Assembly (NCBI RefSeq): GCF_002355655.1
Contig: NZ_AP017571.1
Location: 1 to 64,000 of the forward strand
Length of the DNA stretch: 64,000 bases
Direction of reading: 5' to 3'
Origin: Halorubrum trapanicum
GTDB lineage: Archaea; Halobacteriota; Halobacteria; Halobacteriales; Haloferacaceae
Each line of letters opens with the position of its first letter. The first letter of the stretch is position 1. The position numbers were made by a program, and so were the translations under genes. The notes under the pieces were generated by a model. The model saw only the letters and a program-made list of their open reading frames with translations. It was not told the origin of the DNA and searched no databases. Positions 33,020-43,127 of this stretch are shown piece after piece.

Positions 33020-35626
33020 TTAGCGAAGAAATCCGAAGAGCTTGTAGTCGTGATCGGGGGTGTACCGCCGGAACAGGAGACTGTTCGTCAGCACCGACAC
33101 CGACGAGAACGCCATTGCTGCTGCAGCGAGCACGGGCTGGAGGAGGCCGAGCGACGCTAACGGAATCATCGCCGTGTTGTAACCGAGCGCCCACACGAGG
33201 TTCTGTTTGATCTTCTGGAGTGTCGCGTCTGAGATTCGGATCGCCTTTACCACGTCGAGCGGGTCGTCTCGCATCAGCGTGACGTCTGCAGCTTCGATGG
33301 CGACGTCGGTGCCGGAGCCGATTGCTGTCCCGACGTGTGCGACCGCGAGTGCCGGAGCGTCGTTGACGCCGTCACCGACCATCATCGCCTGCCGGCCCTC
33401 GTCTTGAATACTGTCGACCGCGTTGGACTTGTCCTCAGGAAGGACTCCTGCGCGGACGTTCTTCGGGTCGATACCCACCTGTTTAGCGACCGCACGGGCA
33501 GTTCGCTCGTTGTCGCCCGTAATCATCATCACGTCAACTCCCCGCTCCTGGAGTGCTGTGACAGCCTGCTTGGAGCTTTCCTTCACTGTGTCGGCGTCGG
33601 CGACCACACCCACGAGCTCCCCCTCGTAGGCGACCAGCATCGCCGTCTTCCCCTCGTTCTCGAGGCGTTCCATCGTCTCCTCAGCGGGAGAGGGGTCGAT
33701 CCCGTTGTCCCGCAGCAGCTTGCGGTTGCCGACCAGCACCTCGCTGTCACCAATGACTGCTTTGATCCCGTGGCCCGGAACGTTCTCGAAGTCGTCAGGC
33801 TCAGTCACGTCCAGGCCGCGTTCTTCGGCCCCTTCGACGATTGCACGGGCGAGCGGGTGTTCGCTGCCGCTTTCAGCTATCGCCGCCAGTCGAAGCACAT
33901 CATCCTCTGAGAGGCGCTCACGGGTGCTGAGCTGTCCACCATCTGGGGTCGGCTCGCCACCGTCAGTCACCACATTTCCATCGCTATCAAAGACGACCAC
34001 GTCGGTGAGTTCCATTTCACCCTCCGTGAGGGTGCCCGTCTTGTCGAAGACGACCGTGTCGACGTCTTTTGCGCGTTCGAGGATGTCACCGCCCTTGAAC
34101 AGGACGCCGTTCTGGGCACCAATCGTCGTCCCGACCATCGTCGCTGCGGGCGTCGCCAGCCCCAGCGCACAGGGACAGGCGATGAGGATCGAGGACGCGA
34201 AGACAATTATCGCGAACTCGAAGACTGAAACGGTCCCACCGACCGGGGCCGGGCCGCCAGCAACCTGACCCCACAGCGGGAGCCAGTCGACGAAGCCAGC
34301 GAGAGCCTCGGGGAACAGGAACCAGACGACACCCCAGAGAAGGGCGTTCGCGATGACCGCAGGCACGAAGTACGCGGAGATGCGGTCGGCGAGATTCTGG
34401 ATGTCGGGCTGGCGCGACTGGGCCTCCTTGACTGTCTGGACGATCTGTTGGAGGGCCGTGTCTTCTCCAACCTTCGTCGCCTCCACGACAAGGACGCCGT
34501 TCTCGTTAATCGTCGAGCCGACGACCTCATCGCCCTCCTCTTTCTCGACAGGCACAGATTCGCCAGTGACCATTGACTCGTCGACGGCAGACTGACCGTC
34601 GACAACGACACCGTCTGTGGGAATCTTCTCACCTGGACGAATTTTCATCCGGTCACCAGTTGTGACCTCTTCAAGCGGAACTTCTTCTTCACTGCCGTCC
34701 TCGCGGACAATGGTCGCCGTTTCGGCTTCCATTTCGAGGAGCTTTCGGAGGGCCTCACCCGCTTGGCCCTTCGACCGAGCTTCGAGATAGTTACCCAACG
34801 TGATGAACACGAGGATGAGGGCTGCCGTGTCGAAATAAAGTCCACCTGCAATGAGTTCAGCAAGGACTGCCACAGAGTATAGATAGGCCGTTGTTGAACC
34901 GATCGCAATCAGCACGTCCATATTGGCGCGGCCGTTCTTCACGATCGCCTTGTACGAGTTCTTATAGAACGGCCAGCCGAGGATCGCCTGTACCGGCGTG
35001 GCGAGGAGGAACTCAACCCAGCCAAGTTCCACACCGAAGACGGCTTCAGGGACGATCGCGCCACCGAGCAGATAATTGTCGATGAGGAAGAAGAGCAACG
35101 GTGCCGATAACACTGCCCCAAAGAGGGTCAACCTGAGTTGTTTCCGAGTTTCGGCTTGACGGGCGGCATCTCGTGCGTCCTGGCCCGACTCTTCGTCGGC
35201 ACCATCTTCGCGGACGGGCGAGTAGCCAGCCTCCTCGATAGCATCGTACAGCGCACCAATAGATACTTCCGCAGGATTGTAGGTGACCTGTGCTTCGTCG
35301 GTTGCGTAATTGACCTCCGCATTAACGACGCCCGGAATATTTTCAAGAGCGGTTTGGTTGGTCTCGGCGCAGTTGGCACAGGTCATATCGGAGATGGCAA
35401 TCGTTACCGTCTCAGAGACTGCGCCGTACCCGGCCTCGTCGATCGCGTCGTAGATTTCTTTGAGCGATACCTCTTCAGGGTCGTAGGTGACGGAACCCTC
35501 GTCGGTGGCGAAGTTCGCATCCGCCTCCGATACCCCGTCGAGCGATTCGAGAGTGTCCTGGATCGTCGCCGAACAGTTGGCGCAGGACATTCCCGTGATA
35601 TCAAGATGGATTGTTTGGCTTGTCAT
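33020..35626 (-). CDS. copA: Copper-exporting P1B-1 ATPase CopA
   Basis: This 868-residue Cu(I) pump has two N-terminal HMA domains (MSCANCSA at about 13-20 and MTCANCAE at about 80-87), A-domain TGES, membrane motif CPC at about residues 484-486 ([16 protein letters not shown]), phosphorylation motif FDKTGT, hinge [10 protein letters not shown] and the late membrane motif [13 protein letters not shown], whose Met and paired Ser are typical of Cu(I) pumps. It heads a minus-strand run with the HTH, DUF63 and lipid reductase genes. The Lrp-TRASH regulator lies 94 bp upstream and a copper chaperone is divergent from that. Confidence 0.94.
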   Translation of the reverse strand: MTSQTIHLDITGMSCANCSATIQDTLESLDGVSEADANFATDEGSVTYDPEEVSLKEIYDAIDEAGYGAVSETVTIAISDMTCANCAETNQTALENIPGVVNAEVNYATDEAQVTYNPAEVSIGALYDAIEEAGYSPVREDGADEESGQDARDAARQAETRKQLRLTLFGAVLSAPLLFFLIDNYLLGGAIVPEAVFGVELGWVEFLLATPVQAILGWPFYKNSYKAIVKNGRANMDVLIAIGSTTAYLYSVAVLAELIAGGLYFDTAALILVFITLGNYLEARSKGQAGEALRKLLEMEAETATIVREDGSEEEVPLEEVTTGDRMKIRPGEKIPTDGVVVDGQSAVDESMVTGESVPVEKEEGDEVVGSTINENGVLVVEATKVGEDTALQQIVQTVKEAQSRQPDIQNLADRISAYFVPAVIANALLWGVVWFLFPEALAGFVDWLPLWGQVAGGPAPVGGTVSVFEFAIIVFASSILIACPCALGLATPAATMVGTTIGAQNGVLFKGGDILERAKDVDTVVFDKTGTLTEGEMELTDVVVFDSDGNVVTDGGEPTPDGGQLSTRERLSEDDVLRLAAIAESGSEHPLARAIVEGAEERGLDVTEPDDFENVPGHGIKAVIGDSEVLVGNRKLLRDNGIDPSPAEETMERLENEGKTAMLVAYEGELVGVVADADTVKESSKQAVTALQERGVDVMMITGDNERTARAVAKQVGIDPKNVRAGVLPEDKSNAVDSIQDEGRQAMMVGDGVNDAPALAVAHVGTAIGSGTDVAIEAADVTLMRDDPLDVVKAIRISDATLQKIKQNLVWALGYNTAMIPLASLGLLQPVLAAAAMAFSSVSVLTNSLLFRRYTPDHDYKLFGFLR

Positions 35627-35720
35627 GCTTGTTCTACTATACGGGGTCTAGGTTTAGGCGATTTACTGCTTCGAGAGGCGGGGTTTCGACTGCAGGAAAA
35701 TTTGGATTCCAAAGACAGCG

Positions 35721-36311
35721 TTACGCTCCCTCTTCGAGTCGCTGATACCGATCGTCGAACCGTGTGAGACAGGACGGACAACAGAAGTGATAGATCTCTC
35801 CGTCGATTCTCGTCGTTTCACCTTGATTATCAACGGTATTGTTACATTCAGCACAGGTGAGTGCAAATTCGACGCCATCAACGGACGGCGTCCATTCAAG
35901 CTCGTCAATTAGTGTGACGGTGTAATCTGCTACATCGATCTCGTTAAAGAGTCCATCTACCCACTGACGTACGTTCTGGGCTTCAACACGGGCATAGAAC
36001 CAAAGATCTCCTTCGGAGGTCGTGAAGACGTGTTCAACGCCATCTGACTCTCGAGCCCGCTCGCGGGCGGCCTCCAACGACGCTGAGCCGATTTCGGCCT
36101 GAATAAATACCGGTACACCAGCTCGGAGATGAGCCCGGTTGACGTCAATCGTGAAGTTGTTAATGATGCCAGCTTCCTGTAATCGCTTTACCCGGTCAGA
36201 AACGGCTGGCCCCGACAAGTCGACCTCCTCGCCAATATCGCTGAACGGGCGGCGGGCGTCATCAGCGAGTAACGAGAGGATTTCTAAGTCGGTTTCATCC
36301 AAATTGCGCAT
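35721..36311 (-). CDS. Lrp/AsnC-type copper regulator with TRASH domain
   Basis: Starting at the ATG at 36311 (MRNLDETDLE), the 196-residue protein has an Lrp-type helix-turn-helix (LSLLADDARRPFSDIGEEVDLSGPAVSDRVKRL), a RAM-like ligand and oligomer domain (about 65-145) and a C-terminal TRASH metal site (CAECNN ... FCCPSCLTRF). A protein of this design controls the copper ATPase in Halobacterium. Here it is directly upstream of copA on the same strand and divergent from a copper chaperone gene, so it very likely controls both. Confidence 0.88.
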   Translation of the reverse strand: MRNLDETDLEILSLLADDARRPFSDIGEEVDLSGPAVSDRVKRLQEAGIINNFTIDVNRAHLRAGVPVFIQAEIGSASLEAARERARESDGVEHVFTTSEGDLWFYARVEAQNVRQWVDGLFNEIDVADYTVTLIDELEWTPSVDGVEFALTCAECNNTVDNQGETTRIDGEIYHFCCPSCLTRFDDRYQRLEEGA

Positions 36312-36439
36312 ACGACCGCTTCGTCTCGCAGGATACATTATTGTTGCCCACAACACACCTTCGAAATCGGTGATCTAGGGCTGCGACAACATTGGATTCT
36401 AAGCAGAAAACCACATAGAATACTCGCCCCTATCTACGA

Positions 36440-36643
36440 ATGGATATGACTCAGACAATCACCGTCGAAGGAATGACCTGTGAACATTGCGAGCAGACCG
36501 TCGAAGAGGCACTCGAAGAAGTTGAGGGGGTTACGTCCGCTACTGCGGATCGTGACTCAGAATCCGCGACGGTCGAGGGGTCCGCTGAACGGGATGAGCT
36601 TGTGACTGTGGTCGAAGACGCTGGATACGATGCCTCTGCGTAA
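36440..36643 (+). CDS. copZ: Copper chaperone (HMA domain, CopZ-like)
   Basis: This 67-residue HMA domain has the metal motif MTCEHCEQT and the normal beta-alpha-beta-beta-alpha-beta pattern. ATG codons at 36440 and 36446 are both possible starts; the second gives MTQTITVEG. It is divergent from the Lrp-TRASH gene, with about 130 bp between, and precedes the aconitase gene by 71 bp. It probably carries Cu(I) to CopA. A close paralogue is at 43128-43325. Confidence 0.88.
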   Translation: MDMTQTITVEGMTCEHCEQTVEEALEEVEGVTSATADRDSESATVEGSAERDELVTVVEDAGYDASA

Positions 36644-36714
36644 CAAATCCCGATTCTCGTCGAATCGGATTCGGAGAGGGATTGATACGACTGCCAATCC
36701 CAGGTGTAGATACT

Positions 36715-39498
36715 ATGACTGATACACTTCCGTTCGATGCCGTCCGCGAGCTCGACGTCGACGGGACGACGTACAAGATGGCCGATCTTCGAGCACTCGA
36801 AGAGCAGGGGCTCTGTGACCTCGACACGCTCCCTGTGAGCATCCGTATTCTGCTTGAGTCGGTGCTCCGGAACGCCGACGGCGAAACTGTTACTGCAGCG
36901 GATGTCAAGAATGCTGCTGGCTGGAAGCCAGACGTACCGGACGCAGAGGTTCCGTTCTCTCCATCACGAGTCGTCCTACAGGATCTCACTGGCGTGCCCG
37001 CAGTTGTCGACCTGGCGGCCCTTCGATCCGAAGTCGACCGCAAAGATCGGGACCCGACCCTGGTCGAACCAGAGATCCCTATTGATCTCGTAATCGACCA
37101 CAGCGTCCAAGTCGACTACTTCGACTCCGAGGACGCCTACGAGAAGAACGTCGAACTGGAGTACGAGCGCAACGCCGAACGGTATCGCGCGATCAAGTGG
37201 GCGCAGAACGCCTTCGAGAACTTCAACGTCGTCCCGCCGGGGACCGGCATCGTCCACCAGGTGAATCTCGAGCATCTGGGCCGGGTCGTCCACGCCCGCG
37301 AGCGAGACGGTGAGAAATGGCTCCTGCCGGACACACTCGTCGGCACGGACAGCCACACCCCAATGATCGGTGGCATCGGTGTGGTCGGCTGGGGCGTCGG
37401 CGGCATTGAAGCGGAAGCGGCAATGCTCGGTCAGCCGGTCACGATGAAACTTCCCGAGGTCGTCGGCGTCCGCCTCGAAGGCGAATTACCCGAGGGCGCG
37501 ACGGCGACGGATCTCGTGCTCCACATCACCGAACGGCTCCGCGAGGTCGGCGTCGTCGACCGGTTCGTCGAGTTCTTCGGTCCTGGTGTGGAGAATCTCA
37601 CAGTCCCCGACCGGGCCACGATCGCCAATATGGCGCCCGAACAGGGCTCGACGATCAGTATGTTCCCGGTCGACGAGCAGACGCTCGAGTATCTCGAACT
37701 CACCGGGCGTGACCCCGCCCACATCGACCTTGTTCGCGAGTACCTCGAAGCGCAAGGGCTATTCGGAGAACAGGAACCGGAATACACCGAGGTCGTCGAG
37801 TTCGATCTTTCGACTGTTGAGCCGAGTCTCGCCGGACACAAGCGGCCACAGGACCGGATTCCGATGGGGGACGTGAAACAGAGCTTCCGGGGACTTCTCC
37901 ACGGGGAGTTCGAAGACGACCTCGATGATGTCGACGAAGACGCCCTACAGCGGTGGCTCGGCGAAGGTGGTGCAGCTGGTGCGGAGACCGACGGCGGTGT
38001 TCAGGTCGAACCCGAATCGGAACTGCACCCGTTAACCAAACGCGTCGAGGTCGACCTCGACGGTGAGACAGTGGAAATTGGACACGGAGACGTCCTCGTC
38101 AGCGCCATCACGAGCTGTACGAACACTTCGAACCCGTCGGTGATGATCGCTGCTGGTCTGCTTGCCCAGAACGCCGTCGAGAAAGGTTTAGATGTCCCGC
38201 CGTACGTCAAGACGAGTCTCGCACCCGGCAGTCGTGTCGTCACGCAGTACCTCGAGGAATCGGGCCTGCTTCCGTATCTCGAAGAGCTCGGGTACGCGGT
38301 CGTCGGCTACGGCTGTACCACTTGTATCGGGAACGCCGGACCACTTCCTGATCCCATCGAGCAAGCGATCGACGACCACGACCTCTGGACGACGAGCGTT
38401 CTCTCCGGGAATCGGAACTTCGAGGCGCGTATTCACCCGAAGATCCGCGCGAACTACCTCGCGAGCCCGCCGCTCGTCGTCGCCTACGGCCTCGCAGGGC
38501 GGATGGACGTCGACCTCGAGAACGAGCCGCTAGGCACCGACGAGGAGGGGGAATCGGTGTATCTGGCGGACATCTGGCCCGACGCAGCGGACGTGCAGGC
38601 AGCAATCCACGAGAACGTCTCTCCTGAGATGTTCGAGGAGAAGTATGCCTCTGTGTTCGAGGGTGACGAGCGGTGGGCTGCTCTCGACGCGCCCACTGGT
38701 GACGTCTACGAGTGGGACGACGACTCGACATACATCCGAGAGCCGCCGTTCTTCCAGGACTTCCCCCTCGAAAAACCCGGCGTCGCCGATATTGAGGATG
38801 CACGCTGCCTGCTGACACTCGGCGATACCGTTACGACCGACCACATCAGCCCTGCTGGCCCCTTCGGATCTGACCTCCCTGCCGGCCAGTGGCTGCTCGA
38901 TCACGGCGTTGAGCCGCACGAGTTCAACACCTACGGCGCGCGCCGGGGCAACCACGAGGTGATGATGCGGGGAACGTTCGCCAACGTCCGCATCGAGAAC
39001 GAGATGCTCGACGATGTCGAGGGTGGCTATACGATCCACCACCCAACCGACGAGCAGACGACCGTGTTCGAAGCCAGCCAGCGCTACCGCGAGGAGGGAG
39101 TCCCGCTCGTCGTGATGGCGGGCGAAGAGTTCGGTACCGGCTCCAGCCGGGACTGGGCGGCGAAAGGAACGGACCTACTCGGTGTTCGCGCAACCATCGC
39201 CGAGAGTTACGAGCGCATCTACCGCGACAACCTCGTCGGCATGGGTGTGCTCCCCCTGCAGTTTGATGATGGCGACTCGTGGGAATCTCTCGGTCTGGAT
39301 GGGTCGGAAATCTTCACGATCCACGGCCTCGATGACGGGCTCGACGTGATGGACGAACTGACCGTTATCGCCGAGCGTGCGGACGGGTCGACTGTCGAGT
39401 TCCCGGTCACAGCACAGGTCGGCACGCCGGCCGCCGTGACCTATATCGAACACGGCGGCATCCTCCACTACGTCCTTAGACGGCTCCTCACGCAATAA
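36715..39498 (+). CDS. acnA: Aconitate hydratase A
   Basis: This Fe-S dehydratase interconverts citrate and isocitrate. I start at the ATG at 36715 (MTDTLPFDAV), giving 927 residues, normal for AcnA/IRP1-type enzymes. Cluster ligands are present: ITSCTNTSNPS and, further on, YGCTTCIGNAGPL. Substrate motifs HQVNLEHLG, GTDSHTPMIGG and GEEFGTGSSRDWAAKG are intact. It lies 71 bp after the copper chaperone. Copper is known to destroy exposed Fe-S clusters of dehydratases, so a copy in a copper cluster could be a supply of replacement enzyme, though it may simply be the host gene. Confidence 0.95.
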   Translation: MTDTLPFDAVRELDVDGTTYKMADLRALEEQGLCDLDTLPVSIRILLESVLRNADGETVTAADVKNAAGWKPDVPDAEVPFSPSRVVLQDLTGVPAVVDLAALRSEVDRKDRDPTLVEPEIPIDLVIDHSVQVDYFDSEDAYEKNVELEYERNAERYRAIKWAQNAFENFNVVPPGTGIVHQVNLEHLGRVVHARERDGEKWLLPDTLVGTDSHTPMIGGIGVVGWGVGGIEAEAAMLGQPVTMKLPEVVGVRLEGELPEGATATDLVLHITERLREVGVVDRFVEFFGPGVENLTVPDRATIANMAPEQGSTISMFPVDEQTLEYLELTGRDPAHIDLVREYLEAQGLFGEQEPEYTEVVEFDLSTVEPSLAGHKRPQDRIPMGDVKQSFRGLLHGEFEDDLDDVDEDALQRWLGEGGAAGAETDGGVQVEPESELHPLTKRVEVDLDGETVEIGHGDVLVSAITSCTNTSNPSVMIAAGLLAQNAVEKGLDVPPYVKTSLAPGSRVVTQYLEESGLLPYLEELGYAVVGYGCTTCIGNAGPLPDPIEQAIDDHDLWTTSVLSGNRNFEARIHPKIRANYLASPPLVVAYGLAGRMDVDLENEPLGTDEEGESVYLADIWPDAADVQAAIHENVSPEMFEEKYASVFEGDERWAALDAPTGDVYEWDDDSTYIREPPFFQDFPLEKPGVADIEDARCLLTLGDTVTTDHISPAGPFGSDLPAGQWLLDHGVEPHEFNTYGARRGNHEVMMRGTFANVRIENEMLDDVEGGYTIHHPTDEQTTVFEASQRYREEGVPLVVMAGEEFGTGSSRDWAAKGTDLLGVRATIAESYERIYRDNLVGMGVLPLQFDDGDSWESLGLDGSEIFTIHGLDDGLDVMDELTVIAERADGSTVEFPVTAQVGTPAAVTYIEHGGILHYVLRRLLTQ

Positions 39499-39568
39499 TC
39501 TCTCTCAACTGACTCTATTTCTGGAATCATGAGCAACACGAATAACATCGAGTCAGCAAATTAGCGTT

Positions 39569-40069
39569 TCAATCGTGCGTAGACTCTGTTCGGATGATGC
39601 CCGCCACGTTATCCATCTGAGCTGAAACGTGTGCACTCTCACCAGCAACATGCGTAATTAAATCGTCCAGAGTGATCATCCCGATAACGCTCCCGTCTTC
39701 AACAACCGGGACGTGTCGAGCACCCGCTTCGTTCATTTGTCTCAGGACTTTTGGAATCTCAGCATCTGCTGGCACAGTAAGTGGGTCACGCGTCATCACG
39801 TCAGCAGCTCGTACGTCGTCTCCACTCGTCTCGGCTGTGAGCACACTTAACTCGCTTTCCTCGGTGAGCAGGTTAGCAATCAGGTCTCGATCGGTGATGA
39901 TACCAGAGATCTGATCGGATTCTTCGACGACCACGTACCTGGCACACCGCGATTGGGAGATCATCGTGTGAGCGATCTCGGCAACCGTGGCGTCAGGCGT
40001 GACACGGGCGACCGACTCATCAGCAATACGACCAATGTCCATCCGGAGGTCAGTTGGTCTGGTACCCAT
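39569..40069 (-). CDS. Two-CBS-domain protein
   Basis: This 166-residue protein is a tandem pair of CBS domains (about 10-75: RVTPDATVAEIAHTM and GIITDRDLI; about 85-150: MTRDPLTVPADAEI and GMITLDDLI). CBS pairs bind adenine nucleotides and regulate other proteins. It stands alone, convergent with acnA and divergent from the Usp gene. An ATG 27 bp downstream is an alternative start. Confidence 0.88.
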   Translation of the reverse strand: MGTRPTDLRMDIGRIADESVARVTPDATVAEIAHTMISQSRCARYVVVEESDQISGIITDRDLIANLLTEESELSVLTAETSGDDVRAADVMTRDPLTVPADAEIPKVLRQMNEAGARHVPVVEDGSVIGMITLDDLITHVAGESAHVSAQMDNVAGIIRTESTHD

Positions 40070-40253
40070 GCTAATCAGTACGACTCATAACAGGAAATAG
40101 CTTAGCATCAGCTGGTCGTCATAGAAATCCTCCACTCTTCAACCCTGAGAGACGACAATCTCCAAACTTTGTGAAGTTACAAAAAGTGTTACCAGCTACG
40201 CCACTATCCAAGAGCACTGGTTTTTATAATCTAGTCTCAATAAGTCAAGAGAA

Positions 40254-40703
40254 ATGTACGATACGGTTTTGCTCTCAACTGACGGGACAGTTGCTTCTGA
40301 GGAGGCTGAATCCCATGCTATCGCGCTAGCAGAGGCCCATTCTGCCGAGCTTCATGTTCTGTATGTAGTCGATGAGGACGTCGTAACAGCATACAGCGGT
40401 GACGAGTACGTTGATGAAGCCGAGGGCCCAGAACATGGCCTCGAAGAACTTGGAACGGAAACAATCGCAGACATCCAATATAAAGCGAAGGAGGTCGGTG
40501 TCAATGTTGTCAAAGCAATTGAGCACGGCCGACCGGCTGAGACGATTGTACGGTATGCTGATGTCGAAGATGTGGATCTACTTGTACTTGGAACGAAACA
40601 CCGGACGGAAGAATACCGGGCCTTGCTCGGAAGCGTGACCGACCGCGTCCTTCGATTGACGACCCGCCCAGCGACCGTCGTGAAGACGGAAGTCGACGAA
40701 TAG
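40254..40703 (+). CDS. Universal stress protein (UspA family)
   Basis: This 149-residue single-domain Usp protein opens MYDTVLLSTDGTVASEEAESHAIALA and ends with the nucleotide-binding region LLVLGTKHRTEEYRALLGSVTDRVLRLTTRPATVV. The glycine motif is close to but not identical with the ATP-binding consensus. A TATA-like TTTTTATAATC at about 40210-40220 lies upstream. It is convergent with a SHOCT gene. Confidence 0.88.
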   Translation: MYDTVLLSTDGTVASEEAESHAIALAEAHSAELHVLYVVDEDVVTAYSGDEYVDEAEGPEHGLEELGTETIADIQYKAKEVGVNVVKAIEHGRPAETIVRYADVEDVDLLVLGTKHRTEEYRALLGSVTDRVLRLTTRPATVVKTEVDE

Positions 40704-40714
40704 GGGAAGAACAG

Positions 40715-41113
40715 TCAGTAACGGCCACCGTCAGGCGTGAGTCGGGCGCGCCGGCGTTCGAACTCCTCGTCGTCGATTTCGCCGCGAGCGTACCGTTCCT
40801 GGAGGACAGCGAGTGCGCTATCCTCGGTGGGGCCGTCCGATGGCGACCGCGTTGTCAGCCAGTAGACGATGTAGACGGGAAGGGCGATCAGAAGTGCCAT
40901 CCACAGCAAACCGATCAACATCATCCCCCAGCTCCATATTCCCCACCCGGCCATGTGACCATCATTCCACATCCCGTCATGCCAGTCCCACATCACTGTA
41001 TCTGGAACAGCAGCGTGCGTCAGAGTCATTCCAATGATGACGGCTAGCGTCAGTGCTCCGATGACGATGAGTCCCAGAGAACGAATCCCGCGTGCTTGAA
41101 TTGGATTTTGCAT
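40715..41113 (-). CDS. SHOCT-domain membrane protein
   Basis: This 132-residue protein has two membrane segments (about 13-33 and 62-85), a Met/Trp/His-rich stretch between them (VMWDWHDGMWNDGHMAGWGIWSWGMM) and a C-terminal SHOCT motif (LQERYARGEIDDEEFERRRARL). The Met/His/Trp segment suggests metal binding at the outer face. It is the fourth SHOCT protein of the window and follows the DoxX gene (30-bp gap), as in the other metal clusters. Confidence 0.74.
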   Translation of the reverse strand: MQNPIQARGIRSLGLIVIGALTLAVIIGMTLTHAAVPDTVMWDWHDGMWNDGHMAGWGIWSWGMMLIGLLWMALLIALPVYIVYWLTTRSPSDGPTEDSALAVLQERYARGEIDDEEFERRRARLTPDGGRY

Positions 41114-41143
41114 TATTGTACTCCTGAAGAGAGTTCGGCGTGG

Positions 41144-41704
41144 TTAGCCGAGGATGTATTCGAGGGCGGGGTAGCGCTCGACGAGCGCTTCGCCGCCGAT
41201 CTCGTACTGTTCGATGTACTGGTCGAGGCCCAGGATGCGGCCCGCAGCGAACGCGGCGACCGCGAGGAACACGAGCATGTACGCGAAGTCCCCGTTGATG
41301 AACCCGTGGCCCATGTCCCAGTTGCCGAAGTAGAACATGAGCATCATGAGCGCGCCGAAGAACGCCGCGAGGCGAACGAACGCGCCGACGAGCAGGCCGA
41401 GGCCGATGAACAGCTCGCCCCACGGGACGGCGATGTTCGCGAACTCGACGAACCACGGCGTACTACCCATCCACGCGAACAGGCCCGCGAGCGGATTCCC
41501 GTTCGTCGCCGCGACGTTCGACAGGTAACCGCCCGCGGCGAACTCGCCGGTGATCTTCGTGAACCCGGAGTACGCGAACGCGTAGCCCATCATGAGACGG
41601 AGCGCGAGCACGAACCACGCACTGAGACTGTGAACTTTCCCGCCGACGGTCAGACCGCCGACTCTGCTCTCGAGCTGATTCATGCCGGAGTCGAGTGTGG
41701 ACAT
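41144..41704 (-). CDS. DoxX-family membrane protein
   Basis: This 186-residue protein has four membrane helices with the DoxX pattern: LALRLMMGYAFAYSGFTKITG, then VPWGELFIGLGLLVGAFVRLAAFFGALMMLMFYF. It is related to the protein at 26271-26804. It lies upstream of the SHOCT gene on the minus strand, and a divergent HTH gene starts 115 bp away. Confidence 0.82.
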   Translation of the reverse strand: MSTLDSGMNQLESRVGGLTVGGKVHSLSAWFVLALRLMMGYAFAYSGFTKITGEFAAGGYLSNVAATNGNPLAGLFAWMGSTPWFVEFANIAVPWGELFIGLGLLVGAFVRLAAFFGALMMLMFYFGNWDMGHGFINGDFAYMLVFLAVAAFAAGRILGLDQYIEQYEIGGEALVERYPALEYILG

Positions 41705-41818
41705 AGTTATTGCACCTTCAACTATCAGTACGGAGGCAGAGACGATATAACGGCGAGCCGGCGTTCTGAGTCAGAAAATCGGCGGGCTATATTACGCTCC
41801 TGTCGCGAGTAGAGACGT

Positions 41819-42169
41819 GTGACCGAGGAGTCCGACCCGTCGGAAATCTTCGCTACACTCGACGACGAGTACGCTCGCGACATCCTCGTGGCGACGAAGA
41901 CCGACCGACTGTCTGCGAAGGAACTCAGCGATGAATGTGACATGTCACGCCCGACCGTCTCGCGCCGTGTCACCCGCCTCGTCGAGCAGGGCCTCCTCGA
42001 AGAGTATACGCACGTCGACCCCGGAGGACGGCACTACAGCGAGTACGAGGCTCGTCTCGAACGTATTGAAGTCCTCCTCCAGGCAGAGGGCTTCGATGTC
42101 CAGATCGACATCCAGCCTGACCCCGCCGACCGGATTACGACCATCTTCGAGGAAATGCGGGGAGACTGA
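41819..42169 (+). CDS. Winged-helix regulator (ArsR/MarR-like)
   Basis: This 116-residue protein starts at a GTG (41819). Its winged helix is clear: ILVATKTDRLSAKELSDECDMSRPTVSRRVTRLVEQGLLEEYTHVDPGGRHY. The C terminus is a short helical dimerisation segment. It is divergent from the DoxX-SHOCT pair, which it may control, and is followed 3 bp later by a small membrane protein. Confidence 0.78.
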   Translation: MTEESDPSEIFATLDDEYARDILVATKTDRLSAKELSDECDMSRPTVSRRVTRLVEQGLLEEYTHVDPGGRHYSEYEARLERIEVLLQAEGFDVQIDIQPDPADRITTIFEEMRGD

Positions 42170-42172
42170 ATC

Positions 42173-42448
42173 ATGGACCACACGCTATTCGTCATCGGCA
42201 AACTGTTCACGACCGCGTTAGCACTGGTCATCGCATATCAGGCCTATCGCGGGTACCAACGACATCACACGCAGTTACTCCTGTACGTCGCCGCCGGCTT
42301 CGCATTGGTCGGGCTTGGCGGCCTCCTTGAAGGCGTCCTCTTCGAACTCCTCCAGGTGTCGATCTTCGAAGCAGGATTCGTCGCAGCACTCGTCACCGCA
42401 GCCGGGATGCTGTCTATCCTCTACGCCCTGTATGCCCCGAATCCATAA
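42173..42448 (+). CDS. Small three-helix membrane protein
   Basis: This 91-residue protein has three membrane helices (about 5-22, 34-55 and 66-86) and almost no loops. It begins 3 bp after the stop of the winged-helix gene; this HTH plus small membrane protein pairing is frequent in haloarchaea. It may sense or anchor, but no motif shows a function. Confidence 0.68.
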   Translation: MDHTLFVIGKLFTTALALVIAYQAYRGYQRHHTQLLLYVAAGFALVGLGGLLEGVLFELLQVSIFEAGFVAALVTAAGMLSILYALYAPNP

Positions 42449-42585
42449 GGATTCAGGACGCCCATTCGACAAGCGGCCTCTGCGCGTCGTGCCCGGTTCG
42501 AAGCCGCTACTGTTCGGACTCCCCTCGTTCTCGATAGTGTAGCGTCGCAGTGGGAGTTATATCCATATCGGTCGTACCATATCGT

Positions 42586-42981
42586 ATGATTCGAACACTC
42601 GTCGGTGTCCTCGGCGCTATCTCAGCGCTGTTCCCGGACGAAATCGTCGAGCTCTTCGAGAAACTCGCCATTTCGAATCCAGACGAGGGAACAGTGAGAG
42701 GGTGGATACGTCCAGCAGTCCGGTCGGAGGGTGTTCTGATAGCTGCGCTTTCACTCTTTAACGGGCGAGCATACGCATTGCTGATGAATCTTACCGGCGT
42801 GTTCGGTGCGATAGTCCTCTTATTTCCCGACCTGTATCAGAGATTTGCCACCGCGTTCCTGTACGAGCGTCCAGAGTCGATAGAATGGAACGAGCGATTC
42901 CGCTTGGGCATTCGGGCTATCGGCGCACTCTATGTCTTTTTAGCGGCGAAGACGTACAGAGAGCGTCACAACGATACTTGA
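42586..42981 (+). CDS. Unknown membrane-associated protein
   Basis: Starting at the ATG at 42586 (MIRTLVGVLG), the protein has 131 residues with two or three hydrophobic segments (LVGVLGAISALFP, YALLMNLTGVFGAIVLLFPDLY and the end LGIRAIGALYVFLAAKTY). A TATA-like TTATATC lies about 25-30 bp before the ATG, so the transcript is probably leaderless. No family was recognised. Confidence 0.6.
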   Translation: MIRTLVGVLGAISALFPDEIVELFEKLAISNPDEGTVRGWIRPAVRSEGVLIAALSLFNGRAYALLMNLTGVFGAIVLLFPDLYQRFATAFLYERPESIEWNERFRLGIRAIGALYVFLAAKTYRERHNDT

Positions 42982-43127
42982 GCCACCTCGCTATTGACAC
43001 CTGGCGCATCCGATGTCTAGTTCGTTACGGCCGCAGGTATCACTTTGAATCTAAAGTTTGAGCCCCACGATATCAGTATGATCGAAGGGGAAATCCGCTA
43101 AAGAGAGGAGGCCGTGTGTATCCCTGT

